A stretch of DNA of 64,000 nucleotides from Parelaphostrongylus tenuis (Eukaryota; Nematoda; Chromadorea; Rhabditida; Metastrongylidae), in contig JAHQIW010004511.1 in NCBI GenBank assembly GCA_019055375.1, positions 1 through 64,000 of the forward strand, in the 5' to 3' direction. Below the pieces are notes generated by a model. That model saw nothing but the letters and a program-made list of their open reading frames with translations. It was not told the DNA's origin and made no database searches. Below, one piece after another: positions 21,590-34,132 of the stretch (position 1 is its first letter; each line of letters begins with the position of its first letter). The position numbers were made by a program, and so were the translations under genes.

Positions 21590-24500
21590 AAAATATCTCC
21601 GTTCTACAACATTATCACCATCGACTTAAGAAGAGGGCTCGACAAGCCGAACAATTTCGCCAAAATTATTCACTGCCACCCTCCAAAACGTCATGCCAAC
21701 AATAAAATGGAACGATATGTAGTGAAAATTGACAGTCGACAATCAAGCCACTTTCTCTTTGCTCATGACAACGCCTTCATAACATCAAGCATCAGCCAAA
21801 GGAACGAAAGTTGACCGATTTCGACAACGCCTGTGGAAAGATTGGTCTTCAACTATATCTAACGAAAACAATGTTCATGAAGAACGGATGGATTTTGAAT
21901 GCTGACCTAGCTCCAGAGTTGAGCAGGGGGGAACGAGCGGCTTGAGGAACGTTTAAGAGCATCGAGGATGTAGTGAAGAGGACAAAAAACATCGGACTCC
22001 GTGCCCACCCTTTCGACTCAAGGATCATCCCTGCCCAAACATATGCAGCAGAAACTTGGTCGCTACGTAAGCAGGATGAAAGACCACCTGGCGTTATCGA
22101 ACGCGCAGTCGAAAGCTCGATGCTAGGAGTATCCCGTATTTTGCAAATGAGAGAAAGGATTTGAAGTTCCGACCAAGTCAAAGATCGAAGATCAAAGACA
22201 CCGTTCTACGATCCAGGATATCGAAAATAAGGTGCGCCGGACACGTGATGCGCTGCAACGGCAAAACCGAAAACTGAACAGGGAATGGGTCAATGTGGCA
22301 AACGTGGCTGCTTTAACATCATCAGTTATTTCTCAACTTGAATTTCAACTACCAACGAGCTCTGTATTATCTTCTACTAATCAAAGCAGGTAAGTTGACA
22401 TCTACTGATACCATTTTACATCTACCGACCCCTCAAAGTTCAAGGCTAGACTCATGATCAGCTGTGTAGACATGTCAATGGATAGCATAACGTGGTTTGA
22501 AAACCTAGTGCTAACCCACTTGTGGAAATACGCTCAAGCTCGTTCTCAAACACACGAATACTTCTGAACCGTCTACATGACGCCGCTGGTTCAATCTCGC
22601 GATTATGCCTCACCAAACCTTCTCTCACTCTAGGGCTGGCAAATTTGTACCAGACTTGTATGGAACGATAATAGCATTGCGCATCGATATGCCATCGCAA
22701 GTCACGTTACAGGCTTTAAGTATATTCGGTCACTTAGAATGATTCGTAACGGAGTCGATTGCACGGTATCTTTCAGAGATTGATCAACGTCGAAAGCCTA
22801 AACCTAGCACACTTGACTAGGAGTTTGTATTGCGTAAAAAGGAATCAAATGAAACTGTAAGAATTTTAGGAAAGCTTCAACCAACGAAAAATTGATGGGT
22901 CCTTTTGAACAATGTCTTATCAATCTCATGGTATAAGTTTTCAAGATTGGACTAATAGTAAGAGTCATAAGTATAAGAAGCTATTTCGTTTGGTTCAATA
23001 AGAGTTCTTTACCAATATTCCCGTACAATCTTTTTTTCACTACGAGTTGGTGAACTTACTAAGACTTTTGTTTAAAAACCCATATTAATATCGATACCAG
23101 TGATTGTAAAAACTTGCAGTAATTGCTTGTGATCATGCATGAATGCTCCATATCACATCACGCTTCTAACTTTCCACTAGCTGATTCTCAATTTCTGAGA
23201 AAAAAATTACTTTTTATAACCTATAAAACGAACTCTCCACAAAAACTCGTTTATTTTCACTTCCACCTCAGACTTCGCCATTCAGTCTTCGATCGTATGA
23301 GTACTTGCAAAAATTGTTACTATAAGAGAGAGCCCTATGGCAAAGGCACCAACCGTTGCTACAATTCACAGTTGTCTGCGACTGGGTGCAATGCTGTCCT
23401 CCGAGCAAGCAGAGCTATCTTTGTATACTAGAAAATACCAAGCGTGATCACCATTCAGTGTATCCTCAGAAAAAGGTCAGCCAGATCCGAACAAACTTCA
23501 AGACCATCCCAAATAATGATTGCAGGACAATGAGCTAAAGTGAATAGGAGAGTAGACTTAATTATCATTTGACGACGAGCCGAATTTTCACTTTCTCGAT
23601 GAGCAGAGTGAACAATGCAAAAAACCAGAAATAAAACGAATTTATCGTCAATTCACAAGAAATGCAAAATTACAAACATATCACCGGTCCTTCTGCAATG
23701 AAATTATAAAACATATTTGTATAATATAACACCAATCAAACGGAACAAAAGTACAGATAAACGTAAGCGGATTGAGGGAGATAACAACAGGTGAGGACAC
23801 TAATGATAAAGTGAGGGGAGAAGTGAACATGTAGATAGGTAGAAAAATGCACACTTTTCAAACATAAACATATACATAATCATGTGGCAATGGAAGGCAT
23901 GAATGGAAGATCGGTAGGAAAAAAAATTGCAGCAACTCTCTGTCAAAAATATATCAACCTTATGGCTTGTTCATCTTATGTGGTAAGATCAATGGTAATG
24001 GGGAAAAAACTTTGGAAATGTTAAGATGTCTAGAATTGTTAGAGAAAACCAGTAAGTAGGTACTGATAGAACAAACGATAACTAATTAAAATGATCACCG
24101 AGGTGTGATGAATGAGGAAAGTTGAAAGTTCGCCGTGAAAAGACATGAAATGGCGGCGCATAGTAAAATTGAGTAAGTGATAGAGTGACAATATTAAACA
24201 TAAAGCAACAACGATATTAGCCAAATCTGTGCGCTATAGAATATTAAAATCAATGGGGTTATAGGGCTATTTACAGGGTAAAGAGTTAGGGCTTAAAAAT
24301 GGCAATCAGCAAGTAAGGAGACAAATTGAGAAAGCTTTACTCCATAGGGAACTAGCCAGTCGGCTATTTTGTGTATTACCATTTTGAAGAACAAACAACA
24401 CATTCACAAAAAAATCGCTACAGCGTTTCTTTTGTTTCATAAACAAAACGACAAAACGCAGCGTAACGATGAGCACCGTAGGAAGGCTTAGGAAGTACTT

Positions 24501-25184
24501 ATACGTCGTGGAGTTAGCGCGCGACTATTCGGCATGATTGATTTGACCCGTAGTATACAAATGGGGAGTAAAGGGTGTGGTGGTGGTGATGATAGGATGA
24601 AAAGAATGCCTACGACGACTATTTTCGATACAGAATAAAACGTTTCAATGGGGGTGGTAGTCGTAACTCATCAACTCGATGCAAACGATGACGTCCCATT
24701 TCAACACGAATTGCTCGCCGACAGATATCCATTAATGGCCGTGGAGAAGCTGAAAATTACCACAATCACATCAAAGCTAATCACACACTAGCACTAAACA
24801 ATTACAAAAGCTGTACAAAAGCGCATCAGTACTGATATAAACACCGGGACATTCGTCCTACAATGTAGTTGTACCTAGGTTAACCCTTTGGGAACGGCGT
24901 GCATGATGTACAATGCACGCGCATCAAGAGGCCTTGCTCGCTGGACAAAACATTTCACTAGACCTTTTACATCCGTTTATAGCTCAATAAACCGCGATTT
25001 TGATACCGCGCTTGGTTTATGGAAAGGCCGAACGATAATCAACTCATAAGGGTTCGACAATCCACAATCATCACTGCTACAGTAAACTTTACTCACATCA
25101 TTCAATCCACGACGACAAAACTATTAACACGGTAGTGCATGATCAACGGTGTAAAGAATGATGTATGGCAACCGTTCGCCCCAA

Positions 25185-25275
25185 TCAATATATATATGCA
25201 TATATGCACATATATATGTATATATATATATATATATCCATATAAATGTACATATATAAGTATATGCACATACTT
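25185..25275. repeat. TA/GTATA low-complexity tract
   Basis: Imperfect alternating TA with interspersed GC steps. Copy A has a shorter version at 2011-2035. Confidence 0.9.
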
Positions 25276-25337
25276 CATCGCACTAATGAGGTACACAGCA
25301 ACCACCATACCAGTCAAGACTTGATGGTTATACAGTT

Positions 25338-28300
25338 TCAGTCATCGAAAACAGTCGGCCAAAGGTGCTTGTACTCAATGAGGGGCATCGCTTTAACTGA
25401 AGGATGATAACGCACGCGAGATGGTGGTGGTAATAAGAAACTAGCAGGTGCTGATGGATCAAATGGTATCCCTAGTTCGTTGTTTTCATCAGATTGCTTG
25501 ACAGATATACTACCAGTTTGCTCATCAGGTGAAAAACTCGTCCATGGTGAGAGGAAATTACGAAGAATTGGTGAGAATGGTAATGGCTCAAATTTTGGTC
25601 GCTCACGTTCGATTCCGCCTAAGTATTTCATTGTCACTTCACAATGTCCCCAGACAGCAGACACTATCGGATACAACGTTCGTCCTTGAAGATTTCGAAA
25701 CGCAACACCCAGATAGTGCTCATCGGTGGCGAACGCCATATAACCGTCGTCCATGTCCAGAATACAGTAGAACTGTAATAAGTTTGACTGTACGATAATT
25801 CCTAGCATATGACATTAAAGCTTAATAGCTTTCTGCTATTTTTTCATAACTATTCGAAAGCTCAAAGAATCACTTTGATTCAACCTCGACAAGATTAACC
25901 AATATTCTGTAAAAGAGTAGTTTGACACAGCTTATTCTATTACGAATTCCTTATCGATCGCGTGTTAGACCAACGTATAGAAGAATATTGGAACGCTGTT
26001 TAAAAAAAATAAAACAAAAATGCAGAGTATGTGAGAAGATAGCAAGGTAAAAGATGGATCTGAGCAAAAAAGAAATGGAATTTGAACCTACCTTATCAGG
26101 AATCGGAATATATGCCGGCCGCAGTGGAACTCCTGTTGGATATTGCCATGATGTGCAATTCTTCGAATCATGATGGCATTCACCACGAGCTGTAAACAAA
26201 TCGTTCAAACCAGGCGAGCAGAAAGTAGAAAATTTTTGTCGATTTTTACTTCTTAAAAGCCAATGTGTTATGGAAAATATTATCCTCATCGCTCTATAGA
26301 AAAGAAGATAGCAAACCCAAAATCTATAAAACTTTCTTTCATCACTTAATAAAAGACCGAGAAGAAAAGAACAACATGTCCTGTCATTCCTCATATTTTT
26401 TTCAATACCAAAAAATGTAGTGCCGCTAAGCGTTCATCCCCTAGTATAAAAACACTAATATTTCATTATTCGAAAGAGATGTCACAATGAAATGATGCTT
26501 CTCCAAGGAAACCATTTTTGGTTACTCAACTTTGTACACTGGACTCGTTGTAAAACAAAGAATGCCATTTTTTCTTTGGTTTTCCCTCACTTCGAAAGAG
26601 AAAGAATACGTTAGAAAAGGCTGAAATGTTTCCCGTAAAAGATGATTATGCCACGATAACTGAGCTAGAGATATCTCGATAATCTACATCAGTAGTAAAT
26701 ATGACTGTCTCAGCTAAGCGCGTCAAGTATAGACTTTTGAGGACGAGAAAGTGATCAGCGAAAAAATGCTGGATGTCTAACTCTAGTTTGAAACTCAAAT
26801 TGCTTCACCTTTCAATGAAAAAACTGCTACGATTTGTACTGCTATTTGTGATGATTCAACATCAAAAATAACAACAACTGCTATTCTTTCTACTACTGCT
26901 ACAATTAACAATCTCGCGTGGGGTAAAAGCGATAAGTCTTTCATATTTAAACAATAATAATGGTTGACTTATCAGTTCCAAGAATTGTTCGTACACCGTC
27001 GTTTTAATATATCAGTTCGATATCAAGCCACTAACTCAGATCCCATCCATAGCTTTCCGTATTCGTTCCTATCAACGACGTATAACCCATTGCATGAAGT
27101 GCAGCAGCCTTCGTCGCCACACCAACTACTGCATGCGTTCCTCGTTGCCGTTGTGGCCATTCCATTTGCCAAACATGAAAGCCTGTCGTGTAGCCCATCT
27201 AAAATTCGAATTGAACTGAGAGAACTTTTTGAAAGAAATTCTTTCTATTTAAATGCTTCTAGCAGTAGTATGATGTTTCAAATACACCCACTAATGTAGA
27301 GTGACGTGCAAAACTTTCGCGTCAGGCCTGACTAGAACCCGCACCTCACTCTTTACGGGAGCGCGTGCTCTACACGTTACACTACTGACACCCATTTTGC
27401 ACGGCACTCTATCTACGCTTCAGCGCACCTATATGTCAGCCGACAGCCGTTAACGGCCGGCCTTAGTAGTCGTTTCGACATTGAACCCAATCACGCTGGC
27501 AGATATTAAGTATTAAAGATCGAATAAAATTCTTTCTATTCAACCGCTTGTAGTGGTGGTATAATGTTTCTGGGTATAATTGAAAGAGTATGCCACTGCT
27601 AGGAGCGGTTAAATAGAAAGGATTTCATTTGATCTTCAATATTCAAAATATGTCAGAGTGATTGGGCAATGTCGAAACCGACTACTCAGGCCAGGCCGTT
27701 GACGGCTGCTGAGTGAGAGATAGAACGGCTGTAGCGTGAAGAAAGCTTTCCAAGAAAAACAGAAAGAAGGAAAGAAAATGATAGAGGTTCTCTAAAAATT
27801 TTAGTTATACTTCGATATAGTTTTTAGTTGTCATACAATAAGAGAAAAACAAATAAATAAAACAAGACTATCAATGTGAATACTTCTACTATTTTCGCTA
27901 TGCCCTGCGATAATTTTTGAGCCATGTATGTGGTCTGTTATGGGCATATAGTGTAATATACGCTTTCCGGCCTTGCAGCCTCGCCAGTTGCACAACACCT
28001 TGATGCATGTAAATTTTACGTCTGCAGATTCTTCATTTGAAGGGGTTCCCTCTCAAGACGGATTGGCTCAGACGAAAGACGCCGTGCAACTAACGAGTCT
28101 GCAAAGTCGCAACACTGTGTATTGCACTGCATAAGTGCTCATAATAAACCACATGCATGTGTCAAAAACAGTTGTCAGGCATATTGAAATTTGAGAGTGG
28201 TTTTAAGTGAACACTCGAAACGAATGGTATGATATCCTACGCTACTAGAATGAAATTCCACTATATCTATGCTATAAATTTCCCATAACAATCAGAGATT

Positions 28301-28505
28301 TTCACAAAACTAACACATTTACCGTAAATGACAATTGCAACATTGTCTTTTTCATTTTTTCTACATACACTAGGGTATTGAAGAAAAGAATGAAACACAG
28401 AAATTTCGTGAAAAAGAAATTGTACATGAAATCAACTAACACACCACATGTGATTTTTTCGAGTATAGAGATTGGTTGGTTTCACTTCTCTCATGGACAT
28501 AAAAC

Positions 28506-28601
<96 letters not shown>

Positions 28602-31600
28602 CAAATAGCAAGTGTAGGAACAAAATTTACGTTAGTATAAAATAATCAATGATAGAATCATTTTTCTAAAGAAAGAATGCCTAAAGCCTAAACGAGGTTG
28701 ATACGCCAGGGCCCTACAGCGGTGTTTCGGAGGTTTCGACCTCCTCGTCACTGACCCCCGCCCCACATTAAGCCTTGCATTGTAGCAAGGAGGGAGGCGT
28801 ATGGTCGATGGATTTCGGCTGTTAGATCAAAATTGATCTATAAGATCGACTGTTTTTTGAGCCTCGCATCTAAAAGCTTCAAAGATACTATTAGTGAAAA
28901 AGATACAAGTAAAAACAAAAAGAACTATTGTCAACATAAAGACTCTGAGAATGCACAAGATTTTCGAAGATCCCTACTTGCTCAAACGATAGTGAACTCA
29001 GATAATTACCATTCTGTCAAAACGTGAGCAAAACATAGAAGTACATGGAATAAAATTAAATCCATCAATGGTTTACCTGATGAGGACTTATAGAGAGTCA
29101 TATCAGCAATAACTAACCTTTCCACGTATACAATCAGTACTTTGAGCCACCGGATGTCTATGAAATGTGAAACAATCGTCGTCTTTAACGAAAATATTCA
29201 GTGACCTGGAAAATTCACTTACGAGAACGCCACTATGATGTCTTAGTTCAATCCGTTACTGTAACTAATAAATGTTAACCGATCATCCGGATTCCAGGCG
29301 TGTAACTCTTGCGTATGTCGGTCGATAAGGTGTTGTGATCCTAGAATGTAGTCGAACTTCGACGGTCGTAGCATATCATCCAAAGCACATGGCTAAAAGT
29401 CATCAAATTATTGGATTGGCCATAATTTCATTTGCACTATTGTTTTATTCATTTTTTTTCTAATAGGTCGCTCCATGTTCTAGTACTACAGCAATAAACA
29501 CTATTTACTACCCAGAAATGGCTAAAATTGCATGATTTTGGTATCGTTCGACTGCCGACTTTCTCGTGAACATGTTGATATACAATTTGCCTATACTTGC
29601 TCCAAGATGGAGCTGTCATGGGATAAATTCCTTGCTACTTGTGCGCGAATAGCGAAACTGCTAGTGAAGCGACGCGCGAGATGAATGGAGCAAGGGGATA
29701 TGATAGACCAAGAAGTGGGTGAGAACTTCAAGCTGGAGAGAACAGTTTGGAGGATCACAAGAGCTCAAACCGTCTAGAGGTAGTTCCATTAATCTTGCGC
29801 GCCACTTCACTAGCATTGTCGTAAAGGTATTGGAGACAGTCCTGCTGTTGTGGTTGTCAGTGGTTCGTACCTCAAACTTGGGTAATTAAACTTTGTCTAC
29901 ATAACAATACTATTAACACGACAAAAAATAACAATCATAACGGCCAAGACCGATAAACGACACAAACGATCGATAGTTGTGAGAAACTGTGATTTAAATG
30001 AAGTGGTAGTTTGGGTTTATGTAACTGACAATGCAAAGAATACTGTGCAGAGCGATGTGAGTAGCTTCTACGAAGAGTGGTTGTGAGAGAGTGTGAGTAA
30101 GTAAGAGACTTCAGAAAGCAACGCACTTGATATTGGAAAAGTGCTATGAGTGAATATGTACTATGATAATTACACTATGAATCCATTCAGCAGTCACACA
30201 ATACAGTCGCAAGAACCACAGACTGTGTTAAAGAACAATGCGCCCCTCCACCAGAGTAGCAGGAAACAATAGTGCATTCCATAAAATGCATGTGATAAAT
30301 GTGAACGAGTGAACAAGACGACGAGTTGTAAATGAGGGACGCGACCGATAATGATGCAATAGATCAATCCATTAATTAGACAATCGACCCAGCAACTACA
30401 CAATCAATATGCGATCAACAGCTGTAATCATAGAGAGACTATTACCAAGAGTCAACGATCAATGAACCGACATACAAAACAACCAACAAAGAAGATGGTA
30501 AGACGACGGAAACGGACCAACCGCTCCACGCTGCCGCCTGCTGGTGAATGGTGGTCGGCGACGCTCTGCTCACTGTCCATACGTGTGCTGCGTCGCCAAG
30601 GCGTCCGCATCTCGACGACCTACCGATCCACTGAATCGGATAATTGAATCGATAATTCAGTCGACTTTACCGACACTCGCCTCCAGCCTAGTAGTGTGGA
30701 CCATGCCAGATTTGACGTCCAGTTGTCGACAATGGATAACCGAATGCGTGACGAACTTTCGGCGAAGTTTTGTGAAGAGAAAGTATCGTGTCGACAAGCA
30801 TTTCCTCTACAAGCCATTCCTCCAGGAGTAGCAAGCGAATTTTTCCCAAAGATATCTCCATCTTGCAACAAACAAGACAAGTTGCATACCAAAATGTTCG
30901 CAAAAAATGCGCAGTTGAACAACATTATTCCTCGTGTAACTTTAGGTACTTTTGATCAATAAATTTGGTTTTTATCGCTCTAGTGCCAAAATTTATAGAG
31001 GATTCAATAATTCAAACTGGGCTTTTGCCAAAAACCGCCTTACGTTGGAGGATGTTCTATGTAGCACAAACCAAACATTGGATACGGCGCTAGCACCATC
31101 ACACACCACCTAAATGAAATGGGCCACCGCAAGATTGTATTCCGATGGACACTTCAAGCATTGACCGACATCTGCAAAAGTTTTCACCTGCGACTGCAAA
31201 AGCACTTCTTTCTCATTTCAATCACACGGAAGATGAGTTCTGGGATTACTACGAGAAAAACATGCGACACGCATACAAGCTGCCTCACAGCGAAGACCCA
31301 CCAACTCAACCGAAGCCCAATTTCTATACTCTGAATATGCTCTCGTTTCTGGATTTGCAAAGCATGGTTTCGCAGACTGCTCGACAACAAACACAATCTG
31401 CGCCAACGTCTAAGGGGAACAACTGATGGAAGTTAGTCGCGTGCGAGAAAAGCGTCTTAAACGACCCTGTGTCACCTTTCTCTACAATAACATTCGACCT
31501 CACATTGGAAAGTCGACTCATTAAACTTTAGAGAAACTGGGCTGAACCACAGTACCAAATCGATCGCGAAGCCCTGACATTGCTCCATTGGATTATCACC

Positions 31601-33303
31601 TTATGCGCGCACTGAAGCAGATTCTGAGGGCAAAAAATCTAAGGACTACAATCAGCACGACAGCGACTTCACTAACTTTTTTGATCGCCAGCCTCATTTT
31701 TCTGCGAGGAAAGCATCCAATCATTGCCCAGCAAGTGGTTGCATATCATTGATAATGATAGTGAGTACGCTGTTATATGATTTCCTTTTTTTTGAATAAA
31801 TAACGACTGATTTAGCAAAAGTGTCGAAATGTGGAAGAAATTATGGGACAACCCAATACCATGGTATAGATTGAAGTAGCACGTATAGAACATCCGAAGA
31901 GAAGAAGAAGTTGCACGTAGAGATTACAGAGAACACAGGAATGAGCTTATGTCGTTGATCATTCCCTTCTCAGATCCGCTGCATCGTGGAGGTTATCAAT
32001 TTCATATCTGCTGCAAACAGTGACATACCGTAGCCCATCGATGTATCCAATCCAGTGCTGCTATTTTTCCAGACAAGTCTGATAGCACTGATGATCTCGG
32101 AGGAAAAGGAAGGCTGAGTTCACTCAGGCACTCTAGTAAATTAATTTCGTGGCAGTTAAGCTATGACAGTCGCTTATTATATCTGCACCGAAGATATTGT
32201 GGTTGTTCTATTGTTAGATCATAAAAGGTGAGCTGACGTAAGTCGCATTACTATGACTTTTACACTACCATATCTTCAATGTCCCAAATCAAAAGACTCT
32301 TGAATGTACAAAGATATATTCTTTGATTATTCGATCCGCTTACGAGTGAGAATTTTATCCAAAGTCATCTTCGATAGTATACTGTCGAATGAGGCCAATT
32401 AATGTAGTCTTCGAATTCTATAAAATCACTACAATTCTTTATTTTGCCGCTTTTATAGCAGTGTTATGATGTTATAACTATAGTGTCAAGTATGCTGAAT
32501 GATATTCAAAACTCCGAACTTCAGGCAGAAGTTGAACACGTATTTCACTTTACAAGAGGGCGCATGCTACCACTACACCACCGGGATTATTAATCTGCTA
32601 TTACTATTTCTATTATATAAATTCGAAAACTGTGAGCATCGGCGTCAACGGCGTAGTGATAACACGTGTCCCCAGTATGGGTGAAACGCTAGCTCAACTC
32701 CCGTCTGCGTTTTAGGTTTGCAGACCACTTCAGGTGTTCTTGGATCTACAAGATTAATTGGGTACAGTATACCTCTAATTTTAATGCGGCTTATTAATCT
32801 GAAACCTGCGTATTATTCGGCAGCGCAGTGATTGCAATTACTCCGTAGTAACTACCGGATCGGTCGCAATTCTATCTCGCGCTCGGAACTCGCCATGCGC
32901 CGCGTCCCTCGTGGGTCGATAAACGCACCAGCCTTGTCTGATATCACAGTATCACGGACCTGTTACATCGGCAGGCCACCGTAAGCTATTATATGGATCA
33001 GAAATACATTCAGTTACCTTCACGGAGTCACAAGTCGAGACGAACGCATTGCGCACTGCCTCGGGACTAATCAAAGCCATGAATTTCATTTGTAGTCTGA
33101 ACTGAGATTAAAAAAATATAACTAACTGCTGCGTGTGGATGTGCTGGAGACAATGTTCTTTGCTGTCCGTCACGATAATGCAGTTTGTAGTGAGTTATAG
33201 GTCGTGTTCGATCGTCTGGAGCTGGCATTCCTGTACTAACTGTACCCGATGTAGATGCACCACGAGATGGACACGTTTCTCCCACTGGTGATACTGAATG
33301 CAT
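25338..33303 (-). CDS. SPSB-family SPRY domain protein, six exons, 357 residues
   Basis: Exons on the minus strand: 33303-33127, 29392-29280, 29205-29118, 27198-27036, 26189-26092, 25772-25338 (stop at 25340-25338). Lengths 177, 113, 88, 163, 98 and 435 sum to 358 codons, every intron has GT..AG, and phases match throughout. The ATG at 33303 has an in-frame stop 15 nt upstream. Residues 1-59 are low-complexity. The B30.2/SPRY domain runs from about residue 92 ([14 protein letters not shown]) to about 240 ([15 protein letters not shown]). SPSB hallmarks include [61 protein letters not shown] and [12 protein letters not shown]. These contain the RHPVA, Y..L and VWG positions that line the peptide pocket of SPSB1/2/4, E3 ligase adaptors that bind DINNN-type motifs. 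The C-terminal 100 residues lack a recognisable SOCS (elongin/cullin) box; only [14 protein letters not shown] recalls its end. Function as ligase adaptor is therefore uncertain. Confidence 0.9.
27236..27470 (-). mobile_element. tRNA-like SINE (family 2), intron 3 of the SPSB-like gene and beyond
   Basis: Signature aatgtagagtgacgtgcaaaac (27292 on) matches the family end; the tRNA-like head is on the minus strand around 27325-27400. It lies just upstream of exon 4 in gene direction. An inverted pair of related sequence follows at 27455-27560 and 27593-27700. Confidence 0.6.
27455..27705. repeat. Inverted repeat, about 105-bp arms
   Basis: Arms 27455-27560 and 27593-27705 are inverted copies (cue: tgattgggcaatgtcgaaac and its complement near 27493). 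Inner ends carry accgcttgtagtggtggtat, the tail signature of SINE family 2, so the structure probably arose from two inverted SINE tails. Confidence 0.65.
27905..28232. mobile_element. Foldback element with two facing hammerheads, in intron 3
   Basis: It is present in copy B and missing from copy A, where the sites around 5085-5110 are contiguous. The left arm begins cctgcgataatttttgagcc; the right arm ends near aacactcgaaacgaatgg (28210-28227), about 50 bp longer than the left. Minus-strand hammerhead: core CTGGCGA (27987-27981), helix II GGCT/GGCC with GCAA. Plus-strand hammerhead: helix I GTGCAA/TTGCAC (28084-28089, 28122-28127), core CTAACGA (28090-28096), GCAA for GAAA (28109-28112), helix III CACTGTG. 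Both cores have substitutions at invariant bases, so cleavage is unlikely. The unequal arms match those of the element at 16223-16438. Confidence 0.78.
28509..28600. repeat. (TA)46 microsatellite
   Basis: Ninety-two bp of uninterrupted TA in intron 3 of the SPSB-like gene, absent from copy A. Length in the assembly may be approximate. Confidence 0.97.
28686..28862 (-). mobile_element. Hammerhead element, second family, in intron 3
   Basis: It matches 20400-20625 (cues: acgccaggg, then ggtgtttcgg, gcaaggagggaggcgtatg, and gatcgactgttttttgagcc at the right end). The left terminal repeat is not present, and the hairpin block is shortened. Copy A has no counterpart. Confidence 0.78.
28709..28757 (-). 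ncRNA. Hammerhead ribozyme relic, sense to the SPSB-like transcript
   Basis: Minus strand: core GTGACGA (28751-28745), i.e. G for invariant C3. Helix II is a perfect 6-bp GGAGGT/ACCTCC with CGAA loop (28744-28729). GAAA is at 28728-28725, helix III CACC/GCTG with one mismatch (28724-28717), then T-A at 28716-28715. Helix I is imperfect. Loss of the C3-G8 pair should inactivate it. It would be transcribed in the SPSB-like intron. Confidence 0.72.
29460..31000. mobile_element. Long inverted-repeat element around a 1.2-kb interior
   Basis: Arms of about 170 bp at 29460-29650 and 30828-31000 are inverted. The interior contains the block shared with 8770-9660. The interior has no recognisable protein. 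Confidence 0.5.
31020..31790 (+). pseudogene. Mariner-like transposase remnant (copy B)
   Basis: Plus-strand pieces follow mariner order: [19 protein letters not shown] and LTDI (31097-31170), a DEFW-type first catalytic region followed by [15 protein letters not shown] (31225-31325), then after frame changes [11 protein letters not shown] (31486-31521; the usual Asp before the Asn is lost) and [12 protein letters not shown] (31570-31606), which carries the last Asp. Many stops; inactive. Shared with copy A (7400-8120). Confidence 0.75.
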
Positions 33304-34132
33304 TTTAAGATCAGTTCAATGATATTTTACATCTTCCACTAGATAAAGTATTCTCCAACAAGATTTGGGTTCAGAATACTCAAAAAACCCAAATACATTA
33401 TTAAGTATGTCGTGTGAGAGGTGAAACTAAACTGATCGAATACTCTTTGAATCCTCAAGGAATATAGTGATGTGAAAATGCATGTTTACACGCAAGTGTT
33501 ATAAAAGTGCAGAATAGATATGATTTTTTTAGATTTCTCAAAAGCAGAAAAAATGTTAAGAAAACTATATTAAGATCGATTATGGTATCTACCAACGAAA
33601 GGTGGAATGACAGCAGGAAAACGAATGGTACTGGACTGGGAAAAAGATAGTTCAGACCGCGAGTGACAGCATAGATCTGCAAACGCGTGTGCTGGCTGAG
33701 TAGGAAATTATGTAACAATATCCAAAAATCATAACTTTGCCTTTCGTATTATAACGATAAAGGAGAATTAAGATACTCAAGTGAATAAGCCTTCAAGGGA
33801 TACTTGAGTTTTGTTTTGCTTTAGGAAAAATATTAAAAATGTTGAGATAAGATGTGTACATTGTTAACTCATCGTAGAATTCAGATTTGAACTGAGAATA
33901 TTTATAGACGTATGACATGAGAAATGACGTAGGAACTAGTTCAGGGATATGAAGATAAAGGTGAAAAAGAATAATAAGTACCAATTCAATAAAACCGTTC
34001 TCTGCCTCAGAGAAATTTTTGAGTGAAAAGAGGACGAATTGTGGCGAATGAATATGCAAGACTGGTTAAATTCATCATCAATACCGATAGCTTCTCCTTT
34101 GAAGCTCACACAAAGATCATGAGATGATAAAT

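Larger units (their letters stand above)
19240..22265 (+). pseudogene. RTE-type retrotransposon, fragment 2, with nested insertions
   Basis: The 5' leader (19240-19560) is followed by the start of the endonuclease domain (from 19562; CTYNARTL, then GLAETRR and RGVGGVGVLV). The domain is interrupted at 19928-20660 and resumes at 20661 (DFNAKIERR, then WNEQGERPSEF, then QRWTWES). A deletion then joins the endonuclease end (about 20950) directly to the reverse transcriptase start (QAGFRKGF, 21010). Motif A is FIDLKKAFYSV (21111-21143). A SINE interrupts at 21246-21589; the rest continues to about 22265 (AETWSLRKQDE at 22049-22080). Multiple stops and frameshifts. Three later elements sit inside, each with a target duplication: a mariner-derived MITE, a hammerhead element and a SINE. 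Confidence 0.88.
22560..33185. repeat. Segmental duplication, copy B
   Basis: The partner of 80-10455. It contains the intact SPSB-like gene. Sequences present here but not in copy A include two hammerhead elements (27905-28232 and 28686-28862) and the TA tract at 28509-28600. The remainder is alignable by eye at most places, with many substitutions and small gaps, so the duplication is not very recent. Confidence 0.9.

Noticed and set aside
28378..28623. Open frames through the TA tract on both strands
   Set aside because: Produced by an alternating dinucleotide, giving Ile-Tyr repeats.
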